Part shown: piece after piece, positions 17,633-26,284 of the stretch
How the letters are laid out: the number at the start of each line of letters is the position of its first letter
Numbering within the stretch: position 1 is the stretch's first letter
Origin: Paenibacillus baekrokdamisoli
GTDB lineage: Bacteria; Bacillota; Bacilli; Paenibacillales; Paenibacillaceae
Direction of reading: 5' to 3'
Assembly (NCBI RefSeq): GCF_003945345.1
Contig: NZ_AP019308.1
Location: forward strand, 3,286,001-3,350,000
DNA length: 64,000 nucleotides
Program-made: the position numbers and the translations under genes
Notes under the pieces: model-generated
The model's database searches: none
Seen by the model: the letters and a program-made list of their open reading frames with translations, nothing else
What the model was told of the DNA's origin: nothing

Positions 17633-19744
17633 TTATGGCGTTCCAGTTCCTGTAGTCCCAGTTCCCTTAGCCCCAGTTCCGATAGTTCCGGTAGTTCCGG
17701 TAGTTCCGGTAGTGCCGGCAGCTGTCGCATCTGTACCTGCTGTGCCTGTTGAAGATACCGGCTTCTTCGGTACCCCATTCAATCCGATGGCATCATCATA
17801 AGCATCGAATATTTTACGAGCGATCGGCGCTGCTCCGTTCGCACCAAAGCCGCCTTCAGGTACAACAACGGCCACTGCCAGTACAGGATCCTGTGCTGGT
17901 GCATAGGCAATAAATACCGCATTATCAACAGTTTTTCCGCTAACCTGCTGCTCAGACGTACCCGTCTTTCTTAACACTTTGTAAGAAGCACCATCAAATG
18001 CATTCACCTTTACATTAGCCATTCCCAGCTCAATCTCTTTCCAATAATTATCCGGAAAAGTTATTGAGTTGAGCACTTCCGGCTTGAAGGACTGCACGAT
18101 ATTCCCGTCTGAATCCTTGACTTCATTCACAAACTGCGGCTTCATCCGTTTGCCATGACTTGCAAGCGTCGCTGTATATTGTGCCAGCTGGAGCGTTGTA
18201 TAACGTCCCATTTGACCAAATGACGCGAATATCAAGGCAGATTGGGAACTAGCTGCTTCTCTCTCATGGAAGTAGCCAATAACACCCTTGCTTTCATTTG
18301 GTAATCCACTTCCAGTGGACACACCCAGACCGAACTGCTTTACATAATTATCCCAGACATCGACACCTTTACTTCCATCTTTCAAGTAAAGCGCATTTCC
18401 CACCATCTTAGCCATAAAGGGGTTAGACGATCTGGTTATCGCTAGAGCGGGATCAAGTAAGCCATAAGCATGGCCTTTCGCGTTACCGATCTTACGGCGA
18501 GTGGATGAACCCTCTTTACCATAGTAAAAGGCTCCCGTATCATTCCATGTGCTTGAGGTCGTGAACAGATTCTCGTTCAAACCAATCAGAATCGACAATG
18601 GTTTCATCGTTGAGCCGAGAAACACCACTGAGGAAGGATGCTTACGCTGTTCCTTAGGATCTGTATAAGGCCCAATAACCGAGCTGATGGTTCCATTCTG
18701 CAAGACATTGGCGATGGAATTATAATCATCTGTACTGATTTTTCCACCTTCCCAAATATTGGGATCATAGTCTGGCATACTTGCCATTGCTACTACTTTT
18801 CCAGTCTTTACTTCCATAGCAACTGCATAACCAGTCTTCGCATTATCTTGACGTATACTTCGATCAGACGTTGTTCGAAGGAGATGAAGCTGATCCATGA
18901 TCGCTTGCTGGGTCTTAGCCTGAACATCACGATTGATAGTCAGATACAGATTATCGCCCTTCTCGGGCTTCGTAATTACAGGCGGGCCAATGATACGGCT
19001 GGCCGCATTCACGGGATAGGTCTTAAGACCATTCTTCCCACGAAGAATATCCTGGTACATATACTCGATGCCATCGTACCCAACGTCTTCCTGCTGCAGA
19101 TATTTAAGTCGTGGATCTTGAGTCTTCACACGGTCTTTATATAAATTATTCTCCGCACCGCCGCCATATTTCTTCAGATAGCCCACAAGCTGTACAGCAA
19201 GCGTGCTTTTATCATAATGCCGTATGCTTTCCTCCACGATATCGATACCTGGGTAGAGCGCCTCATTTTCCATGAAATACGCAATCTCTTTGGAGGATAG
19301 GCCGCTCTTGATTCGGCGAGGAACCGTTACGGTATTTTTTTTGTAGTCAAGATCCATGTTCTTAATGATATCAGCTAGAGATATCGCGACATTAGGATCT
19401 CCATTCTTCTGAAACACATCGAACAACTTCTTGGCTGTTGCAATCGAATCCGCTTTCTTCGTTCCTGGCTCAATGCTGTAAGTGAGCGTCTGCGTCGAGG
19501 TCGAATAGGCAAGTGCATGTTCGCTTGAATCATAGATATTCCCGCGTATCGGCGGAATTAGAACATCTGTATGCCCCCTTCTCGTCTCTTCATCGCGAAG
19601 CGAAGGTCCTTCAACAAACTGCAGAATAGCCAGCCTAACAATAAGCACACTAAATACGAAAAAAGTAACAAAAAAGAATAAGTTCAACCGGAACGAGAAA
19701 TTCCTCCGATTCTTAATCTCCCGTTTCTGCGGGTCATCCTCCAC
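17633..19744 (-). CDS. Class B penicillin-binding protein (PBP2/MrdA-like transpeptidase)
   Basis: Cross-links peptidoglycan on the outer face of the membrane. It has an N-terminal cytoplasmic tail, one membrane anchor (about residues 20-42, LNLFFFVTFFVFSVLIVRL), a dimerisation/pedestal domain and a transpeptidase domain with STMK (about S377), SSN (about 440) and KTGT (about 592). The C-terminus is a low-complexity Gly/Thr/Ala tail. The GTG at 19744 has AGGAG at the right distance and gives 703 residues; an in-frame reading 34 codons longer runs through an untranslated hairpin and was rejected. Its upstream sequence is broken by an IS110 element. Confidence 0.9.
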   Translation of the reverse strand: MEDDPQKREIKNRRNFSFRLNLFFFVTFFVFSVLIVRLAILQFVEGPSLRDEETRRGHTDVLIPPIRGNIYDSSEHALAYSTSTQTLTYSIEPGTKKADSIATAKKLFDVFQKNGDPNVAISLADIIKNMDLDYKKNTVTVPRRIKSGLSSKEIAYFMENEALYPGIDIVEESIRHYDKSTLAVQLVGYLKKYGGGAENNLYKDRVKTQDPRLKYLQQEDVGYDGIEYMYQDILRGKNGLKTYPVNAASRIIGPPVITKPEKGDNLYLTINRDVQAKTQQAIMDQLHLLRTTSDRSIRQDNAKTGYAVAMEVKTGKVVAMASMPDYDPNIWEGGKISTDDYNSIANVLQNGTISSVIGPYTDPKEQRKHPSSVVFLGSTMKPLSILIGLNENLFTTSSTWNDTGAFYYGKEGSSTRRKIGNAKGHAYGLLDPALAITRSSNPFMAKMVGNALYLKDGSKGVDVWDNYVKQFGLGVSTGSGLPNESKGVIGYFHEREAASSQSALIFASFGQMGRYTTLQLAQYTATLASHGKRMKPQFVNEVKDSDGNIVQSFKPEVLNSITFPDNYWKEIELGMANVKVNAFDGASYKVLRKTGTSEQQVSGKTVDNAVFIAYAPAQDPVLAVAVVVPEGGFGANGAAPIARKIFDAYDDAIGLNGVPKKPVSSTGTAGTDATAAGTTGTTGTTGTIGTGAKGTGTTGTGTP
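17682..17718. repeat. 9-bp tandem repeat inside the PBP gene
   Basis: Four near-identical copies of TTCCGGTAG in the codons for the Gly/Thr tail. The repeat is in frame, so copy-number change would alter only tail length. Confidence 0.8.
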
Positions 19745-19792
19745 AAACCATTCTCCTCGTATAGTATTTCTTGAAGCTATTTGAATGCCAGT

Positions 19793-19816
19793 TTCCAGCC
19801 CCCGAGGGGGCTGGAA
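19793..19816. other. Hairpin upstream of the PBP start
   Basis: TTCCAGCCCC and GGGGCTGGAA form a perfect 10-bp stem with loop CGAG, 49 bases before the PBP start codon. There is no T-run after it on the minus strand, so it may be a leader structure or a remnant terminator of the upstream operon. Confidence 0.6.
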
Positions 19817-19876
19817 GGCCACTTCAAAATTTCCAGCAAATCGCACCTTGAAAATTAAAAAGGGACTGGACTTTCC

Positions 19877-20154
19877 GGCATGCCTCTGGACAATGGAACT
19901 TAGGGTCCATTCGGGGAAATTCTTATTTCTCCTGTAGCACTGTCTACTCTCAAAGTCTGTTTCTCCGGTATTCGTTTGAACTTCTTACCCGCTGGCTGTT
20001 CCCTTCGGTAGCCCATGCCCGGTTTTAGCAGGTCCGGGGCAGCTCATGGACCGAAGCGTGTTCTTATATGCGAGGGTGATTGATCTGCGAGTGCGCCGGA
20101 GGCATCCCGGAGAGTCCGTTCCCTGGATCCCCTGTAGAAAGGAGGAGATTCCAC
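19877..20154 (+). ncRNA. Candidate IS110 bridge RNA region
   Basis: Non-coding left end of the IS element with several GC-rich self-complementary stretches, for example GCCCGG ... CCGGGGC around 20017-20041. By analogy with IS621 and related IS110-group elements, this is where a bridge RNA with target- and donor-binding loops is expected. I could not identify the loops or match them to the flanks, so this rests on position only. Confidence 0.35.
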
Positions 20155-21399
20155 TTGAAGCTATTTGTCGGTATTGACGTTAGCTCGCAAGAGCTAGAAG
20201 CGTGTTTTATGAACTCGGACGGCGATAAGCTGGAATCGTTCAAAGTGAAAAACGACTTGCAGGGGGCTTCCCATCTGCGTGATCGTATCGTCATTGCGGT
20301 GGACAAGCATTCGTCTTCGGAAATACACATTGGGCTAGAAGCCACCTCGGTCTACAGCTGGCATCCCGCCATGTACATGCATGAAGATCCAGCGCTGAAA
20401 GAGCGAAAGACCAAAGTCTTTACGATCAATCCGAAGCTCGTCAGCAAGTTCAGAGAGGCTTACCCCGACCTAGACAAGACCGACCGTCTCGACGCATGGG
20501 TCATTGCAGACCGGCTTCGCTTCGGCAGACTGACGACCACCATCGTCATGCAGGAGCAGTATGTCGCACTTCAGCGCCTAACCCGGATGCGGTTTCACAT
20601 GGTTCACAACTTGACTCGTGAGAAGCAATACTTCCTGCAGAACTTGTTCTACAAATGCAATGCCTTTACTACCGAAGTGGATAGCTCCGTTTTCGGCCAC
20701 GCTCTCATGGAAATGCTCTCAGAGAAGTTCAGTCTAGATGACATCGCAACGATGGACGTCACTGATTTGGCTGACTACTTGCGAGATAAGGGACGCAATC
20801 GCTTCCCAGACCCAGAGAATGTCGCTCGCTGTATCCAGAAAGCCGCAAGAGCTTCTTACCGACTCTCAAAGGTTGTCGAGGATTCTATTGATCTTGTGCT
20901 CGGCACATCCATTCAAGCTATACGGAGTATCCAAGCCCAGCTCAAAGATCTCGACAAGGCCATAGAACGCATTCTTGAAAGCATGCCGGAGTCTAAATGC
21001 TTGCGCTCCGTTCCTGGCATTGACCGCGTTTACGCCGCCGGTATCCTCGCTGAAATCGGCAACATAGACCGATTCAACGACCAAGCCGCTGTGGCCAAGT
21101 ACGCCGGTCTCACATGGCGCAGACACCAGTCCGGCCCGTTTGAAGCAGAAGACACTAAACGCATTAAATCCGGCAACCGTTTCCTTCGCTATTACCTGGT
21201 TGAAGCTGCCAACTCGGTGAAAAACCGCGATGATGAATTCGGTGAGTATTACCGGAAGAAATACAAGGAAGTACCCAAGCACCAACACAAACGCGCCCTC
21301 GTCTTAACGGCAAGAAAACTTGTGCGTCTGGTCGATGTACTGCTACGCAACGGCCAACTCTACACGCCTAGAAGGAAGGTGAATAGCGCGAAGGATTAA
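20155..21399 (+). CDS. IS110-family transposase (DEDD recombinase)
   Basis: 414 residues from a TTG with AAAGGAGGAG upstream. The N-terminal RuvC-like DEDD domain shows VGIDVSSQ (first Asp), GLEATSVYS (Glu) and KTDRLDAWVIA (Asp pair). The C-terminal Transposase_20 domain shows LRSVPGIDRVYAAGILAEIG, YAGL and RIKSGNRFLRYYL, where the Ser is the expected catalytic serine. All key residues are present and the frame is intact, so the element may be active. An in-frame reading 25 codons longer lacks a ribosome site. Confidence 0.93.
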   Translation: MKLFVGIDVSSQELEACFMNSDGDKLESFKVKNDLQGASHLRDRIVIAVDKHSSSEIHIGLEATSVYSWHPAMYMHEDPALKERKTKVFTINPKLVSKFREAYPDLDKTDRLDAWVIADRLRFGRLTTTIVMQEQYVALQRLTRMRFHMVHNLTREKQYFLQNLFYKCNAFTTEVDSSVFGHALMEMLSEKFSLDDIATMDVTDLADYLRDKGRNRFPDPENVARCIQKAARASYRLSKVVEDSIDLVLGTSIQAIRSIQAQLKDLDKAIERILESMPESKCLRSVPGIDRVYAAGILAEIGNIDRFNDQAAVAKYAGLTWRRHQSGPFEAEDTKRIKSGNRFLRYYLVEAANSVKNRDDEFGEYYRKKYKEVPKHQHKRALVLTARKLVRLVDVLLRNGQLYTPRRKVNSAKD

Positions 21400-21584
21400 C
21401 GCCTCCTTTGCCAAGGTCCTTCATTAATTCCCAGTAAAAATATGGTAATTAGACGTTTTTTCTACTGGGTTAGGTTTGATGCGCCCATTTTTCCTGGCTG
21501 AAACGCTTTATAGCCAAGATAATTTCCAATTCGTAAGAATCATGGGCTTGACATCATACCGCTGGACTTTCCCATTTACAACCT

Positions 21585-22748
21585 TTACGTTTCCCGCAGG
21601 TGTGTACTAGAAAATCCACTCGGGTTAAACCAATTCCCTGAAGAAGCCCATGTGGCATCAAGCGGAATCCAGCCTCCGCCTTGATCAGCGAGTCTAACTT
21701 CATTCCATGCATGAGGACCGTAGTCGCCCTTACCTGTGGCTCCTAGCCCCGTTACCACACGTACCTCTAAACCTACCGAACGTGCCATCACAGCATATAA
21801 TCGGGCTACATCTATACAGACGCCTTTATGGGTATTAAAAGTTTCAGCAGGGGTCTGTTCTTTCCAAACTCCATTGTCCTCATAATTATTTGCCTTATCC
21901 CAGTCGTAGGCAATACGTGTTCCTACCCAATCATAGAGGGCACGCGCTTTTTCCTCATCAGTACGCGCTTTTTTGGTCACTTTTATGGCTGCTTGTTCAA
22001 TATTAGCCGGTACGGCAGAGTCGATCACTTCATACTTACGCTGCAGGACACGGCGGAATTCTGCTGCAACCGCGTCAGTAAATACAGGCCCGCGAGTTAG
22101 TACATCCCCTGCAACCGGGCTCAGCAGCTCACTGGCAGTCTTGGCATAGAAAGCTGAAGAACGAATCGATTCTGTTAAAGGTCCACTCGGCAGCATCGAT
22201 ACATAGACGAATAGAATAGCGATGACTACAAATGCACGGCCCGCTCCAAGAAGAGCACCTATCATAGCACCCGTCGCTCTGCTCGCTGTACCCGATAACA
22301 ACTTGTCCCCTACTGATCTCCGATTCTCGCTGATTCGTAATACGGAATCATAGAACAAACCGAATAGCGGCTGCAGCCAGCCAAGCAAATATCGAAAAAT
22401 CGTATAGGTAATTAGAAAGATAAGACCAAAGCGAAGCAAATCAAAATCTCTAAGACTCGTCACAATTGTGTACCAAATCTGCTTGAACGTGCTAAGCTCA
22501 TGCTTGGGTACTTGAATATTCCGGCTGAGTAGCCAATCCCGCACAAGCGGTGAGAGCCGTTCCGCCGCACGACCAGCCAACAATAAAGAGAGTACGACAG
22601 AGACAGCCTGCCAAATAAAAAAGAAAAGGTGCTTCGCAGAACCCGATGCACCTCTTCTCACGCCTTGAATAAGCGAGCCAATTAAGATGAGCAGAACCAT
22701 CACCGCAACCGGTTCTGGTCTTAACAGCGCCTGAACCCAAGTGTTCAT
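21585..22748 (-). CDS. CvpA-like membrane domain fused to transglutaminase-like domain
   Basis: 387 residues from the ATG at 22748, with GGGAGG seven bases upstream. The first 190 residues carry several membrane helices arranged like CvpA family proteins. The C-terminal part (about 245-380) is a transglutaminase-like domain with catalytic Cys in GVCIDVARLYA, His in HAWNEV and Asp in PLDATW. The catalytic part probably sits at the membrane surface; such domains act as proteases or cross-linkers. It is cotranscribed with the small membrane protein gene 48 bases upstream. The IS110 element begins just past its stop. Confidence 0.83.
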   Translation of the reverse strand: MNTWVQALLRPEPVAVMVLLILIGSLIQGVRRGASGSAKHLFFFIWQAVSVVLSLLLAGRAAERLSPLVRDWLLSRNIQVPKHELSTFKQIWYTIVTSLRDFDLLRFGLIFLITYTIFRYLLGWLQPLFGLFYDSVLRISENRRSVGDKLLSGTASRATGAMIGALLGAGRAFVVIAILFVYVSMLPSGPLTESIRSSAFYAKTASELLSPVAGDVLTRGPVFTDAVAAEFRRVLQRKYEVIDSAVPANIEQAAIKVTKKARTDEEKARALYDWVGTRIAYDWDKANNYEDNGVWKEQTPAETFNTHKGVCIDVARLYAVMARSVGLEVRVVTGLGATGKGDYGPHAWNEVRLADQGGGWIPLDATWASSGNWFNPSGFSSTHLRET

Positions 22749-22796
22749 AATAAAGCCTCCCAACCTAGCAACTAGCCTATTTGTGTAATGGCTTCA

Positions 22797-23252
22797 TTAG
22801 ACGTTCTTCTTTGCCTGATCAATTAAAAGCTGAATGGTGTCATCGATCTTCCATGTGCCAAGTGATGTCCCACGGAACGACACCTTTACTTCCTTATCGC
22901 CTGGGGCACCGACAAGCTCGAGATTCTTAGTTGTAATGGTGAAGGTACCATTGCCATTTGAGGTATATTTCGCATCCTTAGCTTCACCAGCCATAGCAGT
23001 AATCGCCTCTTGCTTGACGCTTTCCGCAACTTTCGTGCCGATGGTAGAGCCAATAGACTTCAAATCCTCAAGTGAGTAGCCACTATAAACGATCACACCA
23101 GCAAGAATAACTAGCACAACCAACCATTTGACAACAGTCTTGACGATGCGCATGACAATGAAAAGCACGATCAGCGCAATGATGAGAAAAAGCCATTTGT
23201 CCTTAAAAAACTGTACCCAAGTATCCATGTCATAATTGAAATCAAAGCTCAT
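22797..23252 (-). CDS. Small membrane protein of unknown function
   Basis: 151 residues. A hydrophobic hairpin (about residues 19-58, KWLFLIIALIVLFIVMRIV and a second segment) is followed by a soluble domain of about 90 residues with Thr/Gly-rich beta strands (TSNGNGTFTITTKNLELVG). A GGAGGAGATT site precedes the ATG at 23252. It is first of a probable operon with the CvpA-transglutaminase gene and, before the IS insertion, perhaps the PBP gene. It may modulate that membrane enzyme, but nothing in the sequence shows how. Confidence 0.75.
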   Translation of the reverse strand: MSFDFNYDMDTWVQFFKDKWLFLIIALIVLFIVMRIVKTVVKWLVVLVILAGVIVYSGYSLEDLKSIGSTIGTKVAESVKQEAITAMAGEAKDAKYTSNGNGTFTITTKNLELVGAPGDKEVKVSFRGTSLGTWKIDDTIQLLIDQAKKNV

Positions 23253-23418
23253 CCGATAATCTCCTCCATTATACCCGTTGAAAAGCCTGAATACAAAATA
23301 TTATACCCTATGCACCTATTAGCGTAAACCTAGACTGATTGAGACATAACCCTGCTTATCCAAGCGTACAAGTAGTAACATACTGTTCAATCCATATGCT
23401 TCCTTAGGAGGGTTATAA

Positions 23419-24615
23419 ATGAAGACCGCAATATGGTTGTATCTGTTTCTGTTCATCGCTTTTTTTGACCTGCATGCTCAATATCCCATCTTAACCCCTT
23501 TCGCCATATCACTTGGGGCTGCTCCCTCGTTTATCGGACTCATGATGGGGCTTTATTCGATCACGCATCTACCTGGTAACCTTATCGCCGGCTATGGCGT
23601 TGATCGCTTCGGCAGTCGTCTCTTTATCGTTTTCAGTCTAGCTGCAGCTGGTGTTATCCTTCTCTTGCAATCTAAAGTAACGGACCCTTGGCAGCTGCTA
23701 ACGCTGCGCTCCATCAGTGGATTCGTACTCGCTTTCCTCTCTCCCGCTTGTATGTCCCTGCTTGCAAAGCTCACAACGGATCGAGTGCAGCAAGGGAAGC
23801 TAATGGCGGGCAATGGACTTGTCCATACGGTAGCTTCTGTAGTTTCTCCGGCTGCCGGGGCTTATTTGGTCGCCCAGATTGGTTTCACTACAGCCTTCTA
23901 CGTGCTTGGCTGGATATTAATTGTCACTGCTGTCTGTGCGCTATTCTTTATTCGAGAAACTGTTTATGCTGCACGGGCTCGTGCCAAGACAATAAGCTCT
24001 GGCTCCCATTCACACCCTACCGCTCCCTTAGCCGAATCCAATGAAGCTTCTGGTCACACCCATGTTCCTTGGCTGGTCTACACGCTGCCCATCGCCATGA
24101 GCTGCGCACAAGGCATCCTATCCTTTGAGCTGCCTCTCATGTCAACAACCAAAGACGGCATGATGCAGACTGGCCTTCTCTTCTCTGTGGTCAGCTTCGG
24201 CGCGCTGATTACGCTAAGTATGCTTTTCTTAAACCGTATGTCGCCCTTCCTGCGTTCCTTATGGGGCGCCTTTATGCTGGCTCTCACTTACTTTGCTATC
24301 GCGTCGGGTGTCCCGGCTCCCTTTTTTATGATGCTCTTACTACTTGGTATGGCAAAAGGGGTGATCTTTCCCGCTCTTTCCTCACTCCTTATTGAGCTTA
24401 GCGGGGGAACAAGATATGGCCGAACCTTCTCGATTCTATCCATTGCCTTCTCAATTGGTGCCTTTATGGGGCCTATGCTCGCTGGTCAGCTCCGTAATGT
24501 GATATCACCCTATTACATCGCTTTTGTTGTCTTAATGCTTGCCGTTTCCATTCTCCCTTTTTACTCCATACGCAAGACAGGTGGCTCCAATGCCCATTTT
24601 TCCCGAACTGGGTGA
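23419..24615 (+). CDS. MFS transporter
   Basis: 398-residue permease with 12 membrane segments. The family loop 2-3 motif appears as GYGVDRFGSRLF, and the central cytosolic loop (about 185-215) is His/Ser-rich. It resembles drug or metabolite efflux permeases of the YfmO/YdhP kind; the substrate cannot be told. TTAGGAGGG lies before the ATG. It is monocistronic, divergent from the 23252 gene. Confidence 0.88.
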   Translation: MKTAIWLYLFLFIAFFDLHAQYPILTPFAISLGAAPSFIGLMMGLYSITHLPGNLIAGYGVDRFGSRLFIVFSLAAAGVILLLQSKVTDPWQLLTLRSISGFVLAFLSPACMSLLAKLTTDRVQQGKLMAGNGLVHTVASVVSPAAGAYLVAQIGFTTAFYVLGWILIVTAVCALFFIRETVYAARARAKTISSGSHSHPTAPLAESNEASGHTHVPWLVYTLPIAMSCAQGILSFELPLMSTTKDGMMQTGLLFSVVSFGALITLSMLFLNRMSPFLRSLWGAFMLALTYFAIASGVPAPFFMMLLLLGMAKGVIFPALSSLLIELSGGTRYGRTFSILSIAFSIGAFMGPMLAGQLRNVISPYYIAFVVLMLAVSILPFYSIRKTGGSNAHFSRTG

Positions 24616-24728
24616 AAACACAGGGCCATCATTTACCTAAGGCATAGGATACATTATGGCAGGGCTGCCATTCAGCATTTAAACTAGTATTTGTCCTCAA
24701 TGAAAGGCGGAAGAGGGGTGACTTCATA

Positions 24729-24845
24729 ATGTCTACACTCATTGAAAGCGAACGTCGTGGCTTCGGACACGGTTTTACTTCAGCTGGCGTTATTCTTGTT
24801 CTTTTTATCCTGCTTGTTATTGTTATAGGTGGTTGTTTCTGTTAA
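24729..24845 (+). CDS. YjcZ-like small spore peptide (38 aa)
   Basis: Short gene with an AGAGGGG site before the ATG at 24729. The product has a Gly/Phe-rich polar start (RRGFGHGFTSAG) and a single hydrophobic helix VILVLFILLVIVIGGCFC. That is the layout of YjcZ/SscA-type peptides of Bacillus and Paenibacillus, some of which take part in spore coat assembly and germination. The two Cys at the end are unusual for the family. Confidence 0.7.
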   Translation: MSTLIESERRGFGHGFTSAGVILVLFILLVIVIGGCFC

Positions 24846-24941
24846 TACCCATTCGCCAATGGCGGCTTGCTACCCAGCAGGCCGTCTTTTCGTTTGAACG
24901 GTCATTCGTTTACAATAGGCGTAAGAGGGAGGTGACCGCTT

Positions 24942-25313
24942 GTGAGAATCGCAATTATTGTAGAAGGCAAAAACGACCGAAGCCGACTCCGCCGCGTACT
25001 TTCTGATGATGTTCCCATTTATTGTACGTATGGAACACCTAGCACCGATAGGCTTGAGAAGCTGCGCGGAGAGGTTGGGGACAAGCATCCCTATTTATTT
25101 ACCGACAATGATTCATCCGGCAAACGAATACGCGGCATGCTCAGAGATGCCTTCCCTGATGCCGATCACATTCATACACGTAAGGGCTACTCTGGCGTAG
25201 AGAAAACACCTGAAGTGTATTTAATCGAACAATTAGAAAAAGCAGGTCTCGAGGCGTACATCATGTACCCACCTCAAGATCCCGCTCCATGGAAGAAAGA
25301 AGATCAATTTTAA
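24942..25313 (+). CDS. Toprim-domain protein
   Basis: 123 residues from a GTG with GGGAGGTGA upstream. The Toprim fold signatures are the glutamate in IIVEGKND near the N-terminus and the DxD in FTDNDSSGKRIR. It resembles the Toprim half of RNase M5 and OLD-type small nucleases and is about the size of a stand-alone Toprim domain. RNase M5 itself is longer, at about 180 residues, and none of its rRNA-processing neighbours are here. A nucleic-acid cleaving role is inferred from the fold. Confidence 0.82.
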   Translation: MRIAIIVEGKNDRSRLRRVLSDDVPIYCTYGTPSTDRLEKLRGEVGDKHPYLFTDNDSSGKRIRGMLRDAFPDADHIHTRKGYSGVEKTPEVYLIEQLEKAGLEAYIMYPPQDPAPWKKEDQF

Positions 25314-25334
25314 TGATTGCTTATTCAAAAGGGT

Positions 25335-26273
25335 TTAAATATGTAAGAAGTAAATCACTACCGTGACCGTTATCATACTTAGGATCGTTGAAATCAAGAC
25401 GGTCTGTGAAGCAAACTCGGGTTCATTGTCGAACTCAACCGCTAACAGAACACTAGACAGTGATGTCGGGACAGCAGAGGACACAATTAATGCCTTCGCC
25501 ATCATGCTGTCCATTCCCATTGCCAGATCGATGCCCCACACAACGAATGCTGCAAGCAAGGGTCCTGCGATCAACCTCAGTCCAGTGGAGAGCGCTACAT
25601 CCGTCAGCATGAAGCTGCGCACCGACCAGCTCATGCTGCCTAGCTGAACGCCAAGCGTAATGAGCGCGGTACCGAAGAAAGCATTCGCTACATAATCTAC
25701 TGGTGTAGCCAAGAAAACAGGAAGCGGTAAATGGAAGCCACGCAGGAGAAGAGCAAGAGGAATCGCATAAATAACTGGCTGAGTCGCTATCTTACGCAGT
25801 ACTTCTTTCCCACTGCTTTGATGGGCATTGACACTATAAATCCCATAAGTATTCGGTAAGAGCGACTGCATGACCATGATAATGAGCTGAACAGATAACG
25901 TGAATGGATTAGCTGCAAAAGCCAGTTGATTTAGTGGAATCCCATAATTCGCACTGTTATAAAACAATACGCTGTTACGCATTGTTGCTTTCATGCCAGC
26001 TTTGTAGCGGCGGATACGAATAACAGCCTCGACAGCGCCGAATAGTAAGGCCATGAATAGGACAAAAAATAACAGTACCTTGCCAACAATCTGAAGCGAT
26101 AATTCCGTCGTATACAACAATCGAAAAATAACAGCTGGAGAAAATAAATAAAAATTAAGTTTGGACAGCGTCTTGATGTCCAAAGAAAAAGCCCGCTGCA
26201 GTGTGATGCCTATGGCGATCATAACCGACAGCGGGAGTACGTTGTTCAATAAGATTGACCAAAAAATTGTCAT
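25335..26273 (-). CDS. AEC-family permease (auxin efflux carrier / malate permease type)
   Basis: 312-residue membrane protein with about ten helices, a MemTrans/AEC family member. Typical segments are NVLPLSVMIAIG at the start, YNSANYGIPLNQL (the conserved N-x-x-N-x-G-x-P stretch) and VSSAVPTSLSSVLLAVEFD. Family members export or import dicarboxylates or other small acids. It lies 11 bases after the SCO gene, so it is probably in the ctaB-SCO transcript, which does not reveal a substrate. Confidence 0.87.
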   Translation of the reverse strand: MTIFWSILLNNVLPLSVMIAIGITLQRAFSLDIKTLSKLNFYLFSPAVIFRLLYTTELSLQIVGKVLLFFVLFMALLFGAVEAVIRIRRYKAGMKATMRNSVLFYNSANYGIPLNQLAFAANPFTLSVQLIIMVMQSLLPNTYGIYSVNAHQSSGKEVLRKIATQPVIYAIPLALLLRGFHLPLPVFLATPVDYVANAFFGTALITLGVQLGSMSWSVRSFMLTDVALSTGLRLIAGPLLAAFVVWGIDLAMGMDSMMAKALIVSSAVPTSLSSVLLAVEFDNEPEFASQTVLISTILSMITVTVVIYFLHI

Positions 26274-26284
26274 TGGCGGCCTAC

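Larger units (their letters stand above)
19866..21572 (+). mobile_element. IS110-family insertion sequence (ends approximate)
   Basis: About 1.7 kb holding one IS110-type transposase gene. An 11-bp direct repeat, CTGGACTTTCC, occurs at 19866-19876 and 21562-21572 and is my best guess for the junctions; the family has no terminal inverted repeats. About 278 bases of structured non-coding sequence precede the gene and about 160 follow it. A long 5' non-coding end is where IS110-group elements encode their bridge RNA. The right end has TTGACA (21548-21553). It lies 13 bases past the stop of the transglutaminase gene, opposite in direction to its neighbours. Confidence 0.72.

Noticed and set aside
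17682-17718. CRISPR-like short repeats
   Set aside because: Uniform 9-bp units without spacers, in frame within a PBP coding region.
19744-19846. N-terminal extension of the PBP by 34 codons
   Set aside because: It reads through a hairpin and has no start signal; the GTG at 19744 has a well-placed AGGAG.
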